From contig CP154956.1 of the NCBI GenBank assembly GCA_039621445.1, positions 64,930,257 through 64,994,256 on the forward strand: DNA of 64,000 nucleotides, written 5' to 3'. Numbering within the stretch: the stretch's first letter is position 1; the number at the start of each line of letters is the position of its first letter. Both the position numbers and the translations under genes were made by a program. This stretch comes from Euglena gracilis. Taxonomy: Eukaryota; Euglenida; Euglenophyceae; Euglenales. The notes below the pieces were generated by a model. The model was not told the DNA's origin, ran no database searches, and saw only the letters and a program-made list of their open reading frames with translations. Positions 52,328 to 63,290 of the stretch are shown here, piece by piece.

Positions 52328-55300
52328 TCACCTTTGCCGGTCAATAGACTTGGCCAGATCCATCAGAAGGAAGTCGGTGCAGGGTGATGCCCACCACTGG
52401 GCCCTGCTGAGGAAGGGGACCAGAACGATGAAGTTCGAAAGATTGCTCACTTTACCCTCCATACCTTCGAACGCCCACGACAGAGGACGGGGGAGGAAGG
52501 GACCAAGAGGGCGAAGCACAAGAAGATGGTGAGGTCCTGCTTTCTTTGCCGGCTGTTCTGTTCTGGTGTGTTTGTGCGTGCGCGGGGGGTGCTTCTTACT
52601 GCGCCTTTGTTGCCGGAGTTGGCGATGAGGTGGCCTCCTCCGACACATTTGGCGAAGCTGAACCGTCGTGGCCCCGCCCCCCCCCCTCTCCCACGGTCGC
52701 TTGGTGCCCCCCCCCCCTGATGGGGATGGTTTTCGCTTTCTGGTGTGTTGCGGGGTGGGCGGTTGGGGCTGCTTGGTTGGGGGTCCCCTTTCCGGTTGGG
52801 ATGGTTTTCTTTTTCTGCTGATTTTTGGGGTGGGCGGGTTGGGCTCACCATCTTCTTGTGCTTCGCCCTCTTGGTCCCTTCCTCCCCCGTCCTCTGTCGT
52901 GGGAGTCCGAGACCATTCGGGATCCGCACTGCGAGATGGTGAGGTACTGTGCACCCCCCTTTGGGCCATAATATTTTGAATTTTTGAAACGACTGCCAGC
53001 CTTAAATAATGAGCTTCGAAGGCCCAAAAATTTTTCCACTGACCCAATTGCTGGACTTCTTCCACTTGCAAACCAGCATTTTTCCACCATAAAACCCCAG
53101 CCCCTCTGGTGCTGTGGGGTTTCCAGTGGGTGGTGTCCACCCCCCCCTCTTGCAGAGTTTCCCTGGTCAGGGAATTGACCCTTTTTGATGTCAAAGGTCT
53201 TTTACCATCCAAAGACCATAACAAATTATTTTTGTGTCCAACCATGTGGGCTGTCCTTTCCACATACTCTTTCAATAAATGCCATGGGCTTATGAGGGGG
53301 GTGTGTGGCAAATTCAAAATCTCTTCCCATCTTGGGAATTGCCACCCTTTCCTTTGCAATAAAATGAAAATTTTTTCTCCCACGAAACTGATTTTTCGCT
53401 GTGTCCTGGCTAAATCAACCCCCCTGTGGAGGGCCAAAAGCCTCCAACAGATGATGAGTCTGTTTCTGAGCTCTTTCACAGATAGGTCTGAGAGGGGTGT
53501 GGAATTCCTCATGATGTTTTCTAGGAAATCAGTGGGGTCCCAAAAGTGGGCATACTTGCAGACATTGGCATTCCACTTCCTTTTCAATGGAGCCAGAAGA
53601 GGTGAAAATCTCAAAGACCCAAACCCTGGGAGTAATAAGGCTGCTGCATATGCATTTCGTGCAGTGTTGATGCTATGAACAGCAAGATCAAGGTTGGCTT
53701 CAGCCATCTTGGGGACTGTGCACTTCTGCAGGGGCACCCCTTTTTGCAATAATTGGCCCATCAATGTCCTGAAGGCTGAGTCATATCTTTTGACATTTCC
53801 CAGATTTTTTATGTAAGTGTTGATACTGGACAACGAAACTTCCTGGGATTGTAATATTTGCCTGACACAATCAAGCAGGCCAAATTCCACCTTGGGGGGG
53901 GGCATCTCCTCCCCCCAGCAGTTGGTGAATAGACCCCATTGGGCGGGGACCAGCAAAACTTTGCTGCCTGGCTGTCTGATTGACATTAATTGGCGCCACC
54001 ATGATGTCGAAGCCCAGTGGGGTACGATCAACAGACATGTTAGGTCTGGGTTTAACATTAATCTCTGAACCCACTGGGGAATGATGCTCCAGGGAGGGTT
54101 GGCATAAACTGGAGGGAGGCCCTTCAAATCTGCCTTCAAGGCATCCACCAGCAAAGCCCCTTGGTGGGGGTATCGACAAACAAACTGGGGAAATTTTTTG
54201 TTGCTGGGTGTGCAAAACATGTCCACCTCTGGGGTAATGTCCTTTCTGAAAAATTTCAGAATTTGGTGGAAGATGTTCAAATTTAGGGTATAATCCCCTG
54301 GGTCCCTTTGCTCCCTGGTCAGGGAGTCTGCCAATTGCTCTTTTGTGGGAACCCAAACCACCTGCAAATTTATTTTCTTTTCCTGACAATGATACAGCAG
54401 GGGTTTTAAGATGGACATTTGAGGGGGGAGGGGAAGATCTGCCATAACTCCCTCCCTTATCAGGTTTAATACCTCTCTGCTGGCTCCTGCCTTGACCCAA
54501 TGGGGGATGCTTACCTGCAGGGCCTTGTAAGGGGGTACCCCTGGGTGTAATGTGTCTGGGGATTCCACTGGCCCCATCACTGGGGTCCCTCCCCCAGGTT
54601 TCCCCATTACTGGGGTCATCCCTGGCTGCCCCATCACTGGGGCTGTAGCTGGCCCTGCCATAGGGCTTCTCAAAGACAGGCTTTCCCCCTGTTTTGGAAA
54701 GATGGGGGAAGGTCTGTGGTTGGGAGGTACATATAATGCTGGGGGGTGAGGGCTGATTACCTTCTGGGGGGGCCCTGGTGTAGCCAATCTTGGGCCTCCC
54801 CCCAAGGGCTGATATCTTGAATGTGCTTGCCTCCAGTGGTCACATGAATTTGCTTGAAATGGCCTCCATTGGCCTTGATATCTTGATTGTAATGGCCTCC
54901 ATTGGCCTTCAGGGCCATCTGGCCTTCTTGGTCTCCATTGACCTTCTCTCCAGCACTTTTCTTGTGTCTTCTTTTTCCCTCTTGGTTCCCCAGATAAGCC
55001 ACCATGGCTGAATTTCCCTGAGGGGTTTGATGCCACCTGTCTTGGCTGTGGCTTGCTTCCCCTGGGGGGAATGATTTTGAGGGTTCTGGGGGGATAGTTG
55101 GACATACCTCTCCCCACTGGGGTCCCCTGCTGGGATTCTGGGTTCTGTGTCCTTGAGAATGGGCACCATGCCCTTTTGAATGATGGCTGCCATAGCCTTG
55201 GGCCCCAGGCCCTGTAGATAGATGGCCGCCATGGCCATTTTGAGGAGGGTTTCCACCTTCCTGACTTGAACCCTTTGAACTTGTCATATTTCCCCTGCCA

Positions 55301-55684
55301 TAGGGGTGGGGATGAGAAGGGGAATGGGTAGTCTGCCAGACCTGTGTTTCCCGCTCCTGACAATGTTTCCTTGATTGATGACTGTGATGGGTCCCCATGA
55401 CCCAATGGGCCTTGCCCTGGATGGCTCCTCTGACGCTTTGCTCTGACCACGAGTGTCCAGGGTCCATGGCCGTCACAAAAGCTTTGTTGAAAACAGGAAT
55501 TTTCTGGCGAATTGGGGGGCGGAAGGGTTGCGACGGCCACGGACGGACGTGTTGGCCCTGCTCCTTCAGGTACTCCAGCGCCTGCAGTTCCTCGGTGTTT
55601 TCCAGCTTCGGCTGTCTGTCTTGAACGTCCTTGCGCTCCCACTTCCTCTTGACAGCTTGAAATTTTTTCCAACACATCTTTCAT
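52328..55684 (-). CDS. Tyrosine recombinase (DIRS/Ngaro-like) polyprotein lacking the RT core
   Basis: 1118-codon frame with no stop. Residues 1-390: basic, Pro/Gly/Trp-rich gag-like region with QWRP and TPVMG repeats. Near 400: IPHWVKAGASREVLNLIREG, typical of the start of a DIRS-type RT. Near 430-460 it jumps to CQEKKINLQVVWVPTKEQLA, DSLTREQRDPGDYTL, the end of RNase H, so the whole RT and most of RNase H are missing in frame. Then VDMFCTPSNKKF and YANPPWSII (~528; methyltransferase-like module). The tyrosine recombinase follows: HRGVDLARTQRK (Arg), HSTRGAG (~857), LGQWKN and HYLRLA (~891; nucleophile Tyr). The basic C-terminal tail runs through the left inverted repeat. Integration via circular DNA is expected of the family; without RT it could move only in trans or act as a recombinase. 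Confidence 0.8.
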   Translation of the reverse strand: MKDVLEKISSCQEEVGAQGRSRQTAEAGKHRGTAGAGVPEGAGPTRPSVAVATLPPPNSPENSCFQQSFCDGHGPWTLVVRAKRQRSHPGQGPLGHGDPSQSSIKETLSGAGNTGLADYPFPFSSPPLWQGKYDKFKGFKSGRWKPSSKWPWRPSIYRAWGPRLWQPSFKRAWCPFSRTQNPESQQGTPVGRGMSNYPPRTLKIIPPRGSKPQPRQVASNPSGKFSHGGLSGEPRGKKKTQEKCWREGQWRPRRPDGPEGQWRPLQSRYQGQWRPFQANSCDHWRQAHSRYQPLGGGPRLATPGPPQKVISPHPPALYVPPNHRPSPIFPKQGESLSLRSPMAGPATAPVMGQPGMTPVMGKPGGGTPVMGPVESPDTLHPGVPPYKALQVSIPHWVKAGASREVLNLIREGVMADLPLPPQMSILKPLLYHCQEKKINLQVVWVPTKEQLADSLTREQRDPGDYTLNLNIFHQILKFFRKDITPEVDMFCTPSNKKFPQFVCRYPHQGALLVDALKADLKGLPPVYANPPWSIIPQWVQRLMLNPDLTCLLIVPHWASTSWWRQLMSIRQPGSKVLLVPAQWGLFTNCWGEEMPPPKVEFGLLDCVRQILQSQEVSLSSINTYIKNLGNVKRYDSAFRTLMGQLLQKGVPLQKCTVPKMAEANLDLAVHSINTARNAYAAALLLPGFGSLRFSPLLAPLKRKWNANVCKYAHFWDPTDFLENIMRNSTPLSDLSVKELRNRLIICWRLLALHRGVDLARTQRKISFVGEKIFILLQRKGWQFPRWEEILNLPHTPLISPWHLLKEYVERTAHMVGHKNNLLWSLDGKRPLTSKRVNSLTRETLQEGGVDTTHWKPHSTRGAGVLWWKNAGLQVEEVQQLGQWKNFWAFEAHYLRLAVVSKIQNIMAQRGVHSTSPSRSADPEWSRTPTTEDGGGRDQEGEAQEDGEPNPPTPKISRKRKPSQPERGPPTKQPQPPTPQHTRKRKPSPSGGGGTKRPWERGGGGATTVQLRQMCRRRPPHRQLRQQRRSKKHPPRTHKHTRTEQPAKKAGPHHLLVLRPLGPFLPRPLSWAFEGMEGKVSNLSNFIVLVPFLSRAQWWASPCTDFLLMDLAKSIDRQR
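52474..52903. repeat. 60-bp inverted repeat (fold-back)
   Basis: 52,474-52,533 is the reverse complement of 52,844-52,903 over 60 bp, loop ~310 bp. The arm contains GCGAAGCACAAGAAGATGGT and overlaps the left end of the 98-bp terminal repeat. Degenerate relatives of the arm occur at 56,588 and 56,796. Confidence 0.85.
52526..52623 (+). repeat. Terminal inverted repeat of recombinase element, left (98 bp)
   Basis: Reverse complement of 55,798-55,895 with few mismatches; begins ATGGTGAGGTCCTGCTTTCT. It overlaps the 3' end of the 1118-codon frame. Terminal inverted repeats are characteristic of DIRS elements; Ngaro and PAT types have split direct repeats. Confidence 0.9.
52911..52945 (+). repeat. 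Extra copy of the outer end of the inverted repeat
   Basis: GACCATTCGGGATCCGCACT... (35 bp, ending ATGGTGAGGT) repeats the sequence just outside the right terminal repeat (reverse complement of 55,886-55,920). A displaced copy inside the element recalls the internal complementary region of DIRS-1. Confidence 0.75.
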
Positions 55685-55797
55685 TGAATTCCGTTGAACA
55701 TGTGTTTGATTTTTTGAATGTCTTTGTCTTCAGTATTGACCGCACTCGTAGTGTTGTAATTCTTTCTCCTTGAGGTCGAAGGGCAGAAATAGGAATC

Positions 55798-55895
55798 AGC
55801 CAACTCCCGCAACAAAAAGCAGTAAGAAGCACCCCCCGCGCACGCACAAACACACCAGAACAGAACAGCCGGCAAAGAAAGCAGGACCTCACCAT
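55798..55895 (-). repeat. Terminal inverted repeat of recombinase element, right (98 bp)
   Basis: Inverted partner of 52,526-52,623, ~115 bp upstream of the start codon of the recombinase polyprotein; probable site of its promoter. Confidence 0.9.
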
Positions 55896-55989
55896 CTCGC
55901 AGTGCGGAGCCCGAATGGTCACTTTGTCCCCTGCCCATCTGCTCGATCACTACGTTGCACTGACTGCATCTGGTGGTCCACCGTTTTTG

Positions 55990-56240
55990 GGTTTGAATCC
56001 CCCCCCTTCAGTGCCAATAGCATTGGACGTATAACGAAAATGTTTTTGCAAAACCACGAAATTCCAACATCAGTTTTTGGGGCTCACAGTGCCAGATGTG
56101 CAGCAGTGAAAATGTACAAATCTGTGGGTTTATATTCGGAGATGGTCCGTGATTTGGGGGCTTGGAAATTTTTTGAGGCTTTTTCAAACCATTATTTGAG
56201 AATTGGTGCCGCCCTTTCGGCGAATTTTTTTTTTATCACA
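55990..56240 (+). pseudogene. Second tyrosine recombinase remnant, plus strand
   Basis: In a plus frame open to 56,285: ITKMFLQNHEIPTSVFG, AHSARCAAVKMYKSVGLYSE, MVRDLGAWKFFEAFSNHYLR. It aligns with VNSLTRETLQEGGVDTTHWK, PHSTRGAGVLWWKNAGLQ and LGQWKNFWAFEAHYLRL of the minus-strand element, keeping H-x-x-R, GxW and the Tyr. Only the C-terminal catalytic third is present, in the opposite orientation and clearly diverged, so it belongs to another element of the same superfamily. Confidence 0.7.
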
Positions 56241-57195
56241 ACATTTGGTGCACAGTGCAAAGTGCACGGTGCGCAGTCCCACTGACAGAGGACAGATTGA
56301 CCTCGCTGGCGAAACCAAGATGGGCCCAACCCCCCTACCCAAAATGCGCCAGCGAGGGCGGGGGTGAGAGCCAAGTTCCAGCCGTCCTTTCGTCGATCCT
56401 AAAGTAGTAAGGAGGAGCCCCCAACAAAGAAACACAGACTTTCAGAGAAGCATGGCGAAGAAGTAGGTCCCATTTTGGATTTTTCCTTCGGCAGTGAGGT
56501 CCATCCGTCCTTGGTCAGGGGGGCCTTCCCCAGGACTTCTTTTAAAAAAAAGGCACTAAGCAAGGACTCCTAATCCAACGAACCTGGCCTCACAAGGTCT
56601 TTGTGCTTCGCCCTCGGTGTCCCTTCCTCCCTTGTCGTTTTTTTCCCTCGAGGGAGTACGAAACACCGTTGGCGAGAAAGGCATGGCCTCACAAGGACAA
56701 CTTGCAGAGGCCGAGGTGTTGGCTTCTCTTCGGCTTAAGGAAAACCCCTGCTTGCAAGGCTGACCGAGGAGTCTGACCTCGCAGCGACCCCCCCCCCTCA
56801 CAAGGTCTTTGTGCTTCGCCCTCGGTGTCCCTTCCTCCCTGGTCGGTTTTCCTCGAGGGAGTACGAGGAGGTGCGCACTTCCCTGAAAACAGCCTGGTTT
56901 GACGGTGACCGGTGATTCTGTTGTCCGGGCAAAATTGGTCTCAAATGGGCTTTCTTATATTTTTTTTTTCTATCAGGCTCCCTTGCGTTTCGAATTTTTG
57001 ACTACCAGGTGACTACCCGGTGGGCTTCGCACTGCGAGATGGTGAAAGACAATGATAATGTGATATGAAGCCGGCATCCTAGCTGTAAAGTGGACTGTGA
57101 TATGGAGAGGAGGTGCAGAAACAAACGTTTGGGGAAGACAGAGGCAAGTAACTCAGTGCCAACACCCCAACGATCGCTATTGCAGTGTTCTCACA
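56241..57195. other. Spacer with two repeat units between recombinase remnant and DVR
   Basis: Contains CCTCACAAGGTCTTTGTGCT at 56,588 and 56,796 (208 bp apart), each followed by CTCGGTGTCCCTTCCTCCC and the palindromic CCCTCGAGGG. The box GCACTGCGAGATGGTGA at ~57,030 is another piece of the recombinase element's end. No gene. Confidence 0.6.
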
Positions 57196-58693
57196 TTAAT
57201 CGCTGAAAACTGCTGCATCACCAAGCTCTTGGCCGTCACACAAAAAAAAGCGCAACTCCATTCATTCTGGTGGTCATCGGGTTTAAAATAAACAAATCAT
57301 TGAACCACAACGAAAATTGTTGTCTCTAAACCGAGGCACAACCCTCCTCCCCAATTCCCCCCCCAAAAACACGGACCCCCCCCCCCCCGCGGGTCCTCCT
57401 CCCCCCCCCCCTCAGAGGGGTGTTCTGAGTTAAAAGAAGCCTGACTTTGGCACGGCAATTTTTTCAGTCGCTGGGCTGGCCCGAACTTTATATCAACAGA
57501 CCCTTGGGGGGAGGGGGCCACTGGCTGGAAAAAAAAAGGTGCTGGCTGGTTGGACCCCCCTGGGGTGGAAATCCCCTCCGGTTTAAGTGCGTGTGAGCGT
57601 ATGTGTCTGTCAGGGGGGTTTTTCTGAAGGCACACGGAGACTTCCCTGCCCCCTTGGGTTGGACAAATTCAATCAGATCACCACCCAGCAGTTCAATTGA
57701 GGGATTTCTTCTCCTTGATTCATTTTTGTTCTATTCTCCATATGCACAACAATCAACAATATGCAGGCACACACGATAATATGGCACATCCCAACCTGGT
57801 CGTTGGCTAAAAAGTGCCCCAAGGAAAGCTTTTCTGGGCTTCCGGCACTTTCAGCGCCAAAAGTGCCGAGTGCCCTGCACTCGCCCATGTGCCCCCCCCC
57901 CAGGAGCGTGGGATCTGGGTGCGTTGCAGTGGTTGCCTGGGCAGGCATCCCCCCCCCTCCAAAGGTAGGGTCGGCCTTCCCTTGAAATTCGGCCTGGTGG
58001 TGAGAAGCAAAGAGGGCTGATTCCAGTCCTTTGATTCAGGACCGTTTGCGCCATCTTTTTCAAGCCCACCCTCCTTCACTGCATTGCGGAAGAAGTCCTC
58101 CAGGGTGTCCGTTCCATAGCTGGGGGTCTCGCTCCCCGGGAGGTACGCCTGCGCCGCCGGGTCATACACCAGCATGCTCTCCGTGGCGTAGTACTTCCCG
58201 ATGCGGCCGAACTCTGCTGCATCCACGAGGTCCTTGTTGAACTGCTTGAAGAAATCCAACACCCCGATGACGGCGTCCATCAGGGCAACTGGGACCTTAA
58301 AACAGAGAGGAATTACGAAAAAAAAGTTCACCCGAGACCAGAGCGGTCCTTGAGAAAATGAAAAAAAAAAAACGCTGCTGTCCCAGCACATGCAACTAAA
58401 AATCCACAGGAAAAAAATGGACAAAAACTCGACATTTTCCGGCGAGAACAGGTCGACATTGGGGGAAAAAATTGATTTCTGGCATCCTTGGACTCCTAAA
58501 CACATCAAAAAAAATGCAATCTTCAACTTTTTGGTTTTCGGCCCCATTCAAGCCCCAGATTGGCCCTTGGTCGGCCCACGGTCAGACATAAACGAAATAC
58601 GTTTACGACTTTCTTGATGGTGAGTTGAAAACCTTTAAGAAGACAATGATTTGCACCAACCATCAAACCAGATGGCACATACACAAAAACCTG

Positions 58694-58730
<37 letters not shown>

Positions 58731-61700
58731 TGATAAAGAATGGATCCTTGCCCAGGATGCTGAACAACAGGTTTCCTTGTTGCAGCGGGGTCAACGCCTC
58801 TCCCGGCCCCCCGACCGGCAGCACCTTGTTGACCTTTGTCTCGTCCTCCACGCAGTCCGCCATGAAGGCAGCGAGGTCCCGCTCACTGATCGGCTTGCAG
58901 GCCGCCAGCTGGCCGTCCCCGAACATGACGTACGGTCCCCCTCCCTTCACACTCTTCACCTGCAGGGGCAAACAATAATACTCTGACTGGAGACACGTCA
59001 AAATACACTTCACCAATTCCAGCAACTGAATTCCACCTTTTTTTTAGCAGGCGGCATTTCACTGCATGCCCTGACACAATGTTCTGGGACTTTGCGCGGC
59101 GATAGAGGGCCTTCGGGAGCACATTTGGTCTGGCAGACAATTTCGGAAATAACACATTTTCTCGAGATGTTTTTGAAAAAACGATCTCACCCCGGCGAAA
59201 TGGAAGAGTTGGAAGTGGGGAGATTGGCTAAACCCAGCCAGTTCGTCAGCTGAATAACTTGGGCCTGGCGGTGACGGGTCAAACGGGAGCGATTCAGAAA
59301 GCAAAGATCCAGTCGTTCGCGGCTGAAAAATTTTTTGGGAACGTGGTATGGTGATAATCTGCGGTTTTCATCACCTGCCCAGGGGCGGGAGGGGAGGGGA
59401 GTTCCACCCCCCCTTTTCCCTGGTGGTGAGCTTCGCTCTGACTCTAAACAGATAAAAGCTCAGCGCCCCCCCATCCTATAACCCCCCCCCCCGGGCCGAA
59501 CCACCAAACCGTGACTTATACCTGCCCTGGAGGGAAAAATGATGGAGAAACAAGACACAAATAAACCCAAAATAACATGGCGTGCTGAAAAAAAAACAGG
59601 GTAACGGATTTTTTGTTTTCGTGGTGCAAAAAATAAGCCAAAAAACGTGTCAAAAATGAGCGAAAATGGGTCGGAAAAGGGGTCAATAAAAAATAAATTG
59701 ATTTCTCACATTATTGCAGTTTTTTGGACATTTTTGCAGTTTCGATTTTTTTGTTACCTGTTTTGACCCCGGGTCGGGCCCAGTTCCAGCCCGGGACCCC
59801 AGGGGGGGGGGGTCCAGCCAGCCCAAATTTTCCTCTGAGCCTCTGAGCTGGACCCCCCTGTTGGGGGGTCTTAAAAAAAACACCCTGATTCAGCCCAGCT
59901 GCCTTTGCGGGACCCCCCCCCTTGTGTGCACTGTGGCTGTTTTCTTGGTGCCAGGCTTTTGCTTAAGGACCCCCGGGGGGGGGGGGTACTGGCTAGCCAA
60001 TCGGCTAGACACTGGAAAAAGTGGACTAGCTAGACCTCCCTCCCCCCCGGGGGGGGGGGTCCGGGGGTCCCCCGGACTGGAAAAAATTTTTTCCTCCGGC
60101 GCTGCGTGCCGGAGGAAAAATGAGGTTTTTAACAGGTTTTGGGCTGATTTTGTTCCAAATATTCCCAAAAATGGCCAAAACCGGGCATTTTTGGCCATTT
60201 TTGGGGGTCCCGAAAAAAATTTTCGGCGCTTCGCGCCGGTCACTGGAAACGGGGGGGGGGTCTGCTAGAAAACCCACTAGCCAAATTTGGACTAGCTGCA
60301 GTCCAGCCCCCCCCCCCGGGGGGTACTGCAATCCCTTAAGCAAATGCCTGCTTGGTGCCTTCTGGTCTGGTCCAAAAATACCCCCTGTTTTTTTTTTTTG
60401 CACCAGGGGGGTAACAGGGTATTTTGGGCAGTTTCATGGCTACGGCAGGTCGTCCGCCTCCCACCCCCCCCCAACCCCCCACGCCGATACCCACCCTCCA
60501 GCCCCTCCCCCTTCCTTCCAATGTTCGCCCCACGGTCGCCATGCCCCTCTGCGCTGCGGAACGGTCGGCGCTGGCAGTCCGCCGGGCGTTGCCCAACCCG
60601 TTCCAGGCGGTGCCGCAGCCCTTGATGGACTGGCAGTCTGTTCTGCCCCCCCCACCTAACTCAAAACTGAAGGGCTTCCCATCTATCCCTGGGGCCCAAT
60701 TTTTTGGGTTCCCCAAAACAGTCAAAAAGAAGCCAAACCCAGCTGGGTTGGAGGTTTTCAGTCAAAATATTGAGGCGAAACCCCAAAAAATATCTCAAAA
60801 TGCCTTTTCGGCCATTTTTTTTTACCATCTTTTCTCGAAAAAATTTGGCGTTTTGCGCCCATTTTTTTTCCCGGTCCAGCCTGGCTTCACCGGGCTGGAC
60901 CCCAACTTTACTTCAGCGCACCCTCCCTCTCTCCCGGGGGGGGGGTACACCCCGGCTGGGAGCTGCTGGCTGGCTGCCCTCTCCCCCAGGGGGGGGGGGC
61001 ATTATCCTCTCCAGTTTTTTTTTAAAAAAACCCCTGTGCTGGAGTCCCAAACGGACTGGTTTTCACAAGGTGATACAATCTTTTTGGGAAAAAAACATTT
61101 TGGTGAGGAATTGAATGCCTTCCCCGGAAAACCAAAATGAAAATTGAGGCTTTTGTTCCTGTGGAATATAAGCTTGACTGTGCAGTGTTGCTGACTCTAC
61201 ACTCGAATCCTCCCCACTGGTCATATCTTCCTATCCTCAAGGTGAGAGCATGTCCTCAACTATGAACACTTTGACCTGGGCAGGCACCTCGGGCTCAAAT
61301 GCCTGTCTCCCAAACAGCCCCCAGCTGGGATGGCCAAAACTGAAAATTTAAGCTTGCACCCAGAGGCTGGCACTTAACTTGGCAGAACCCAGGAAAAAAG
61401 CCAAATATGCTTTTTTGTGCTCCTTTGGGCCAAAAAAAAGCCAAAAATGGAAATTGTAACTGTCTGCCTTCCCACATACACGTTGTGATGGCAGCAAAAA
61501 GCAATAACTCACATTGTTAAACAGCCCCTGCAAGCGCGCATGTGGCGCAAATACCAAGGAACATTTTTCAGTCCATACAAAAAAGTCTGAAAAGAAGGGA
61601 CAAAATGCAATGCAATAGAATGGGGTTATCCATGATGGATATATCAATAAAAAACAAATGCAGTGCTTTGGAATACCTGTCCAGCAAGGCTTTTAAAGAA

Positions 61701-62420
61701 TGCGGTCGGTCGGACAATAGAATATGTGATATCTCCTGCTGCCATCAACTCCTCTTCTAACTTCAACTTGGCCCGCTGGAACTCCAGAAGGGGCTTTTGC
61801 ACACAGATTGCGGACAGCAGAACGAAATGCCTTGCTTTGCTGTTCCGGGCGGCCTGCAAAGATGATGCAGAAAAAAAAACAGCAAAACAGGTGGCTGACA
61901 TGTGATACACATATGTGCACATGAATGCTTGCATATAAACTAGAAAATATGGCGAATCTCAATATATGAGAGGTGCATTCTGAAAGAAAAAAAATGCCTG
62001 GAAAATTTGTGTGAAACCCAGCCGTGGAAAAGGCTTCTTTAACTCAAAAAAAGATCCCCCCAGCGGGAGGTGGGCTATGAGTCCGAGGCTGGTTTCATCC
62101 CAAGAGGGGAAGATCCCAAGGGGACAGGGGATGGGTCGAGCTGACAATTGGTGGCACCAAGCAACAGAAATATTTGCATAGGCTGGTCAGCTTTCCTTGA
62201 GGAACCACTGGTTGGACAATTTATTTTTTTAAAAGAAAAACATCACTGAACGTTGTACCTGCAGCACGTTTTTCGTGGCCTCGTAATCAATCCTCCAGGA
62301 ATCCGCAATGCCACCAGTCCGGCTGGCAAGGCAAGAGACCACGGTATCGAACCCCGTGCCAGCATTTTCCTCGAACGCTTTGGCGAGGGACGCGGGGTTG
62401 CACACATCCCCAAACACCAC
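57196..62420 (-). CDS. DVR: Divinyl (proto)chlorophyllide 8-vinyl reductase, 3' five exons
   Basis: Reduces the 8-vinyl group of divinyl chlorophyll precursors with NADPH in plastids; nuclear-encoded atypical short-chain dehydrogenase family. Exons (minus strand): 62,420-62,259 ([36 protein letters not shown]), 61,853-61,677 ([38 protein letters not shown]), 58,959-58,729 ([39 protein letters not shown]), 58,295-58,070 ([48 protein letters not shown]) and 57,234-57,196 ([12 protein letters not shown], stop TAA). The first three introns have GT-AG borders in phase 0. The donor at 58,069 is plausible, but the last acceptor lacks a clear AG. The N-terminus with transit peptide and Rossmann GxxGxxG lies beyond the window. 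All conserved blocks are intact, so it is probably functional. Confidence 0.92.
58692..58728 (-). repeat. (GT)n microsatellite starting at an intron donor
   Basis: On the gene strand the exon ending ATCAAG is followed directly by GTGTGTGT for ~35 bp, so the dinucleotide repeat itself supplies the splice donor. Confidence 0.9.
58960..61676 (-). other. DVR intron of 2.7 kb with G-run and hairpin repeats
   Basis: No coding evidence. 59,700-61,000 holds G/C runs of 8-13 and strong hairpins, for example CTCCGGC...GCCGGAG at 60,095 and CGGCGCTTCGCGCCG at 60,226, in a recurrent style also seen at 57.85 and 63.0 kb. Probably a family of short dispersed elements. Confidence 0.6.
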
Positions 62421-63290
62421 CTGTTGAGGAGAGGGGCACCACGAGCAGCGAAGCAAACCAAATTCAATTCACTTGACAAGGCACTAAGCCCCCCCTCCCA
62501 AATAACTTTGCAGTAACCTCAAACTTTGCGTGCCCAAATAACTTCGCAGGAAGGCCGAAAAAGATCGGTCCAAATTGACCTTGCCCCCCCTTCACGTGGA
62601 AAAAATGCGGAAAATGATGCATTTTGGGGGGGGAATCAGGAGGGGGTAAATGCAAAAATCATCTGAAATGCCATTATTTGATGAATTGAAATAAACAGCT
62701 TGTGACAAATTTCTTTTATGAAACGTGGTCAATGGGTCCATCAATTAAAATTTCCCCCTTTTCCAAGGAATCCATTCAAATGCCAAAACAAGCATGAATT
62801 CCTGTTGGTGAAATTGGCTGTTGGCTCTTTTTGTGTTGTTACACTGGCCCCCCCCCCAAAATAACTTTGCCTCCTGCAAAACCACTGGACCGATCTTTCT
62901 GGCCAAGACCAGGCTGTTATTACCAACCCCGGGGGGGGGGGGGAGGCGGTCTGGAGTGCCTGCCCAGGCAGGCACTACCCCCCCCGGGGGGGGGGGGGGT
63001 CGGATTTCGGCCTGTGCCCAGGCAAAGTCCTTTGAAAATGGCCATTTTTGGCTCCCCGGCGCCTTTGGCGCCGGAGTCTGTGCTGGGGCACTTTTGGCCG
63101 TGTGCCCCCCCCTGGGGGGGGGTCGGATTCGGAGTGCCTTGGAGTGCCTGCCCAGGCAGGCACCCCCCCCGGGGTGGGTCGGCACCCGACTAAAATACGG
63201 CCTGGCCCGGACCTGCAAAATTATTTGGCAGCACCCAAAACAAAATTTATCTTCCAAATGCAAAATATTGCGGGAAATTGGCCGTGGAAC

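Noticed and set aside
59714-61140. Plus-strand ORFs in the DVR intron
   Set aside because: Low-complexity translations through G/C and A/T runs without conserved motifs; they lie inside a well-supported intron.
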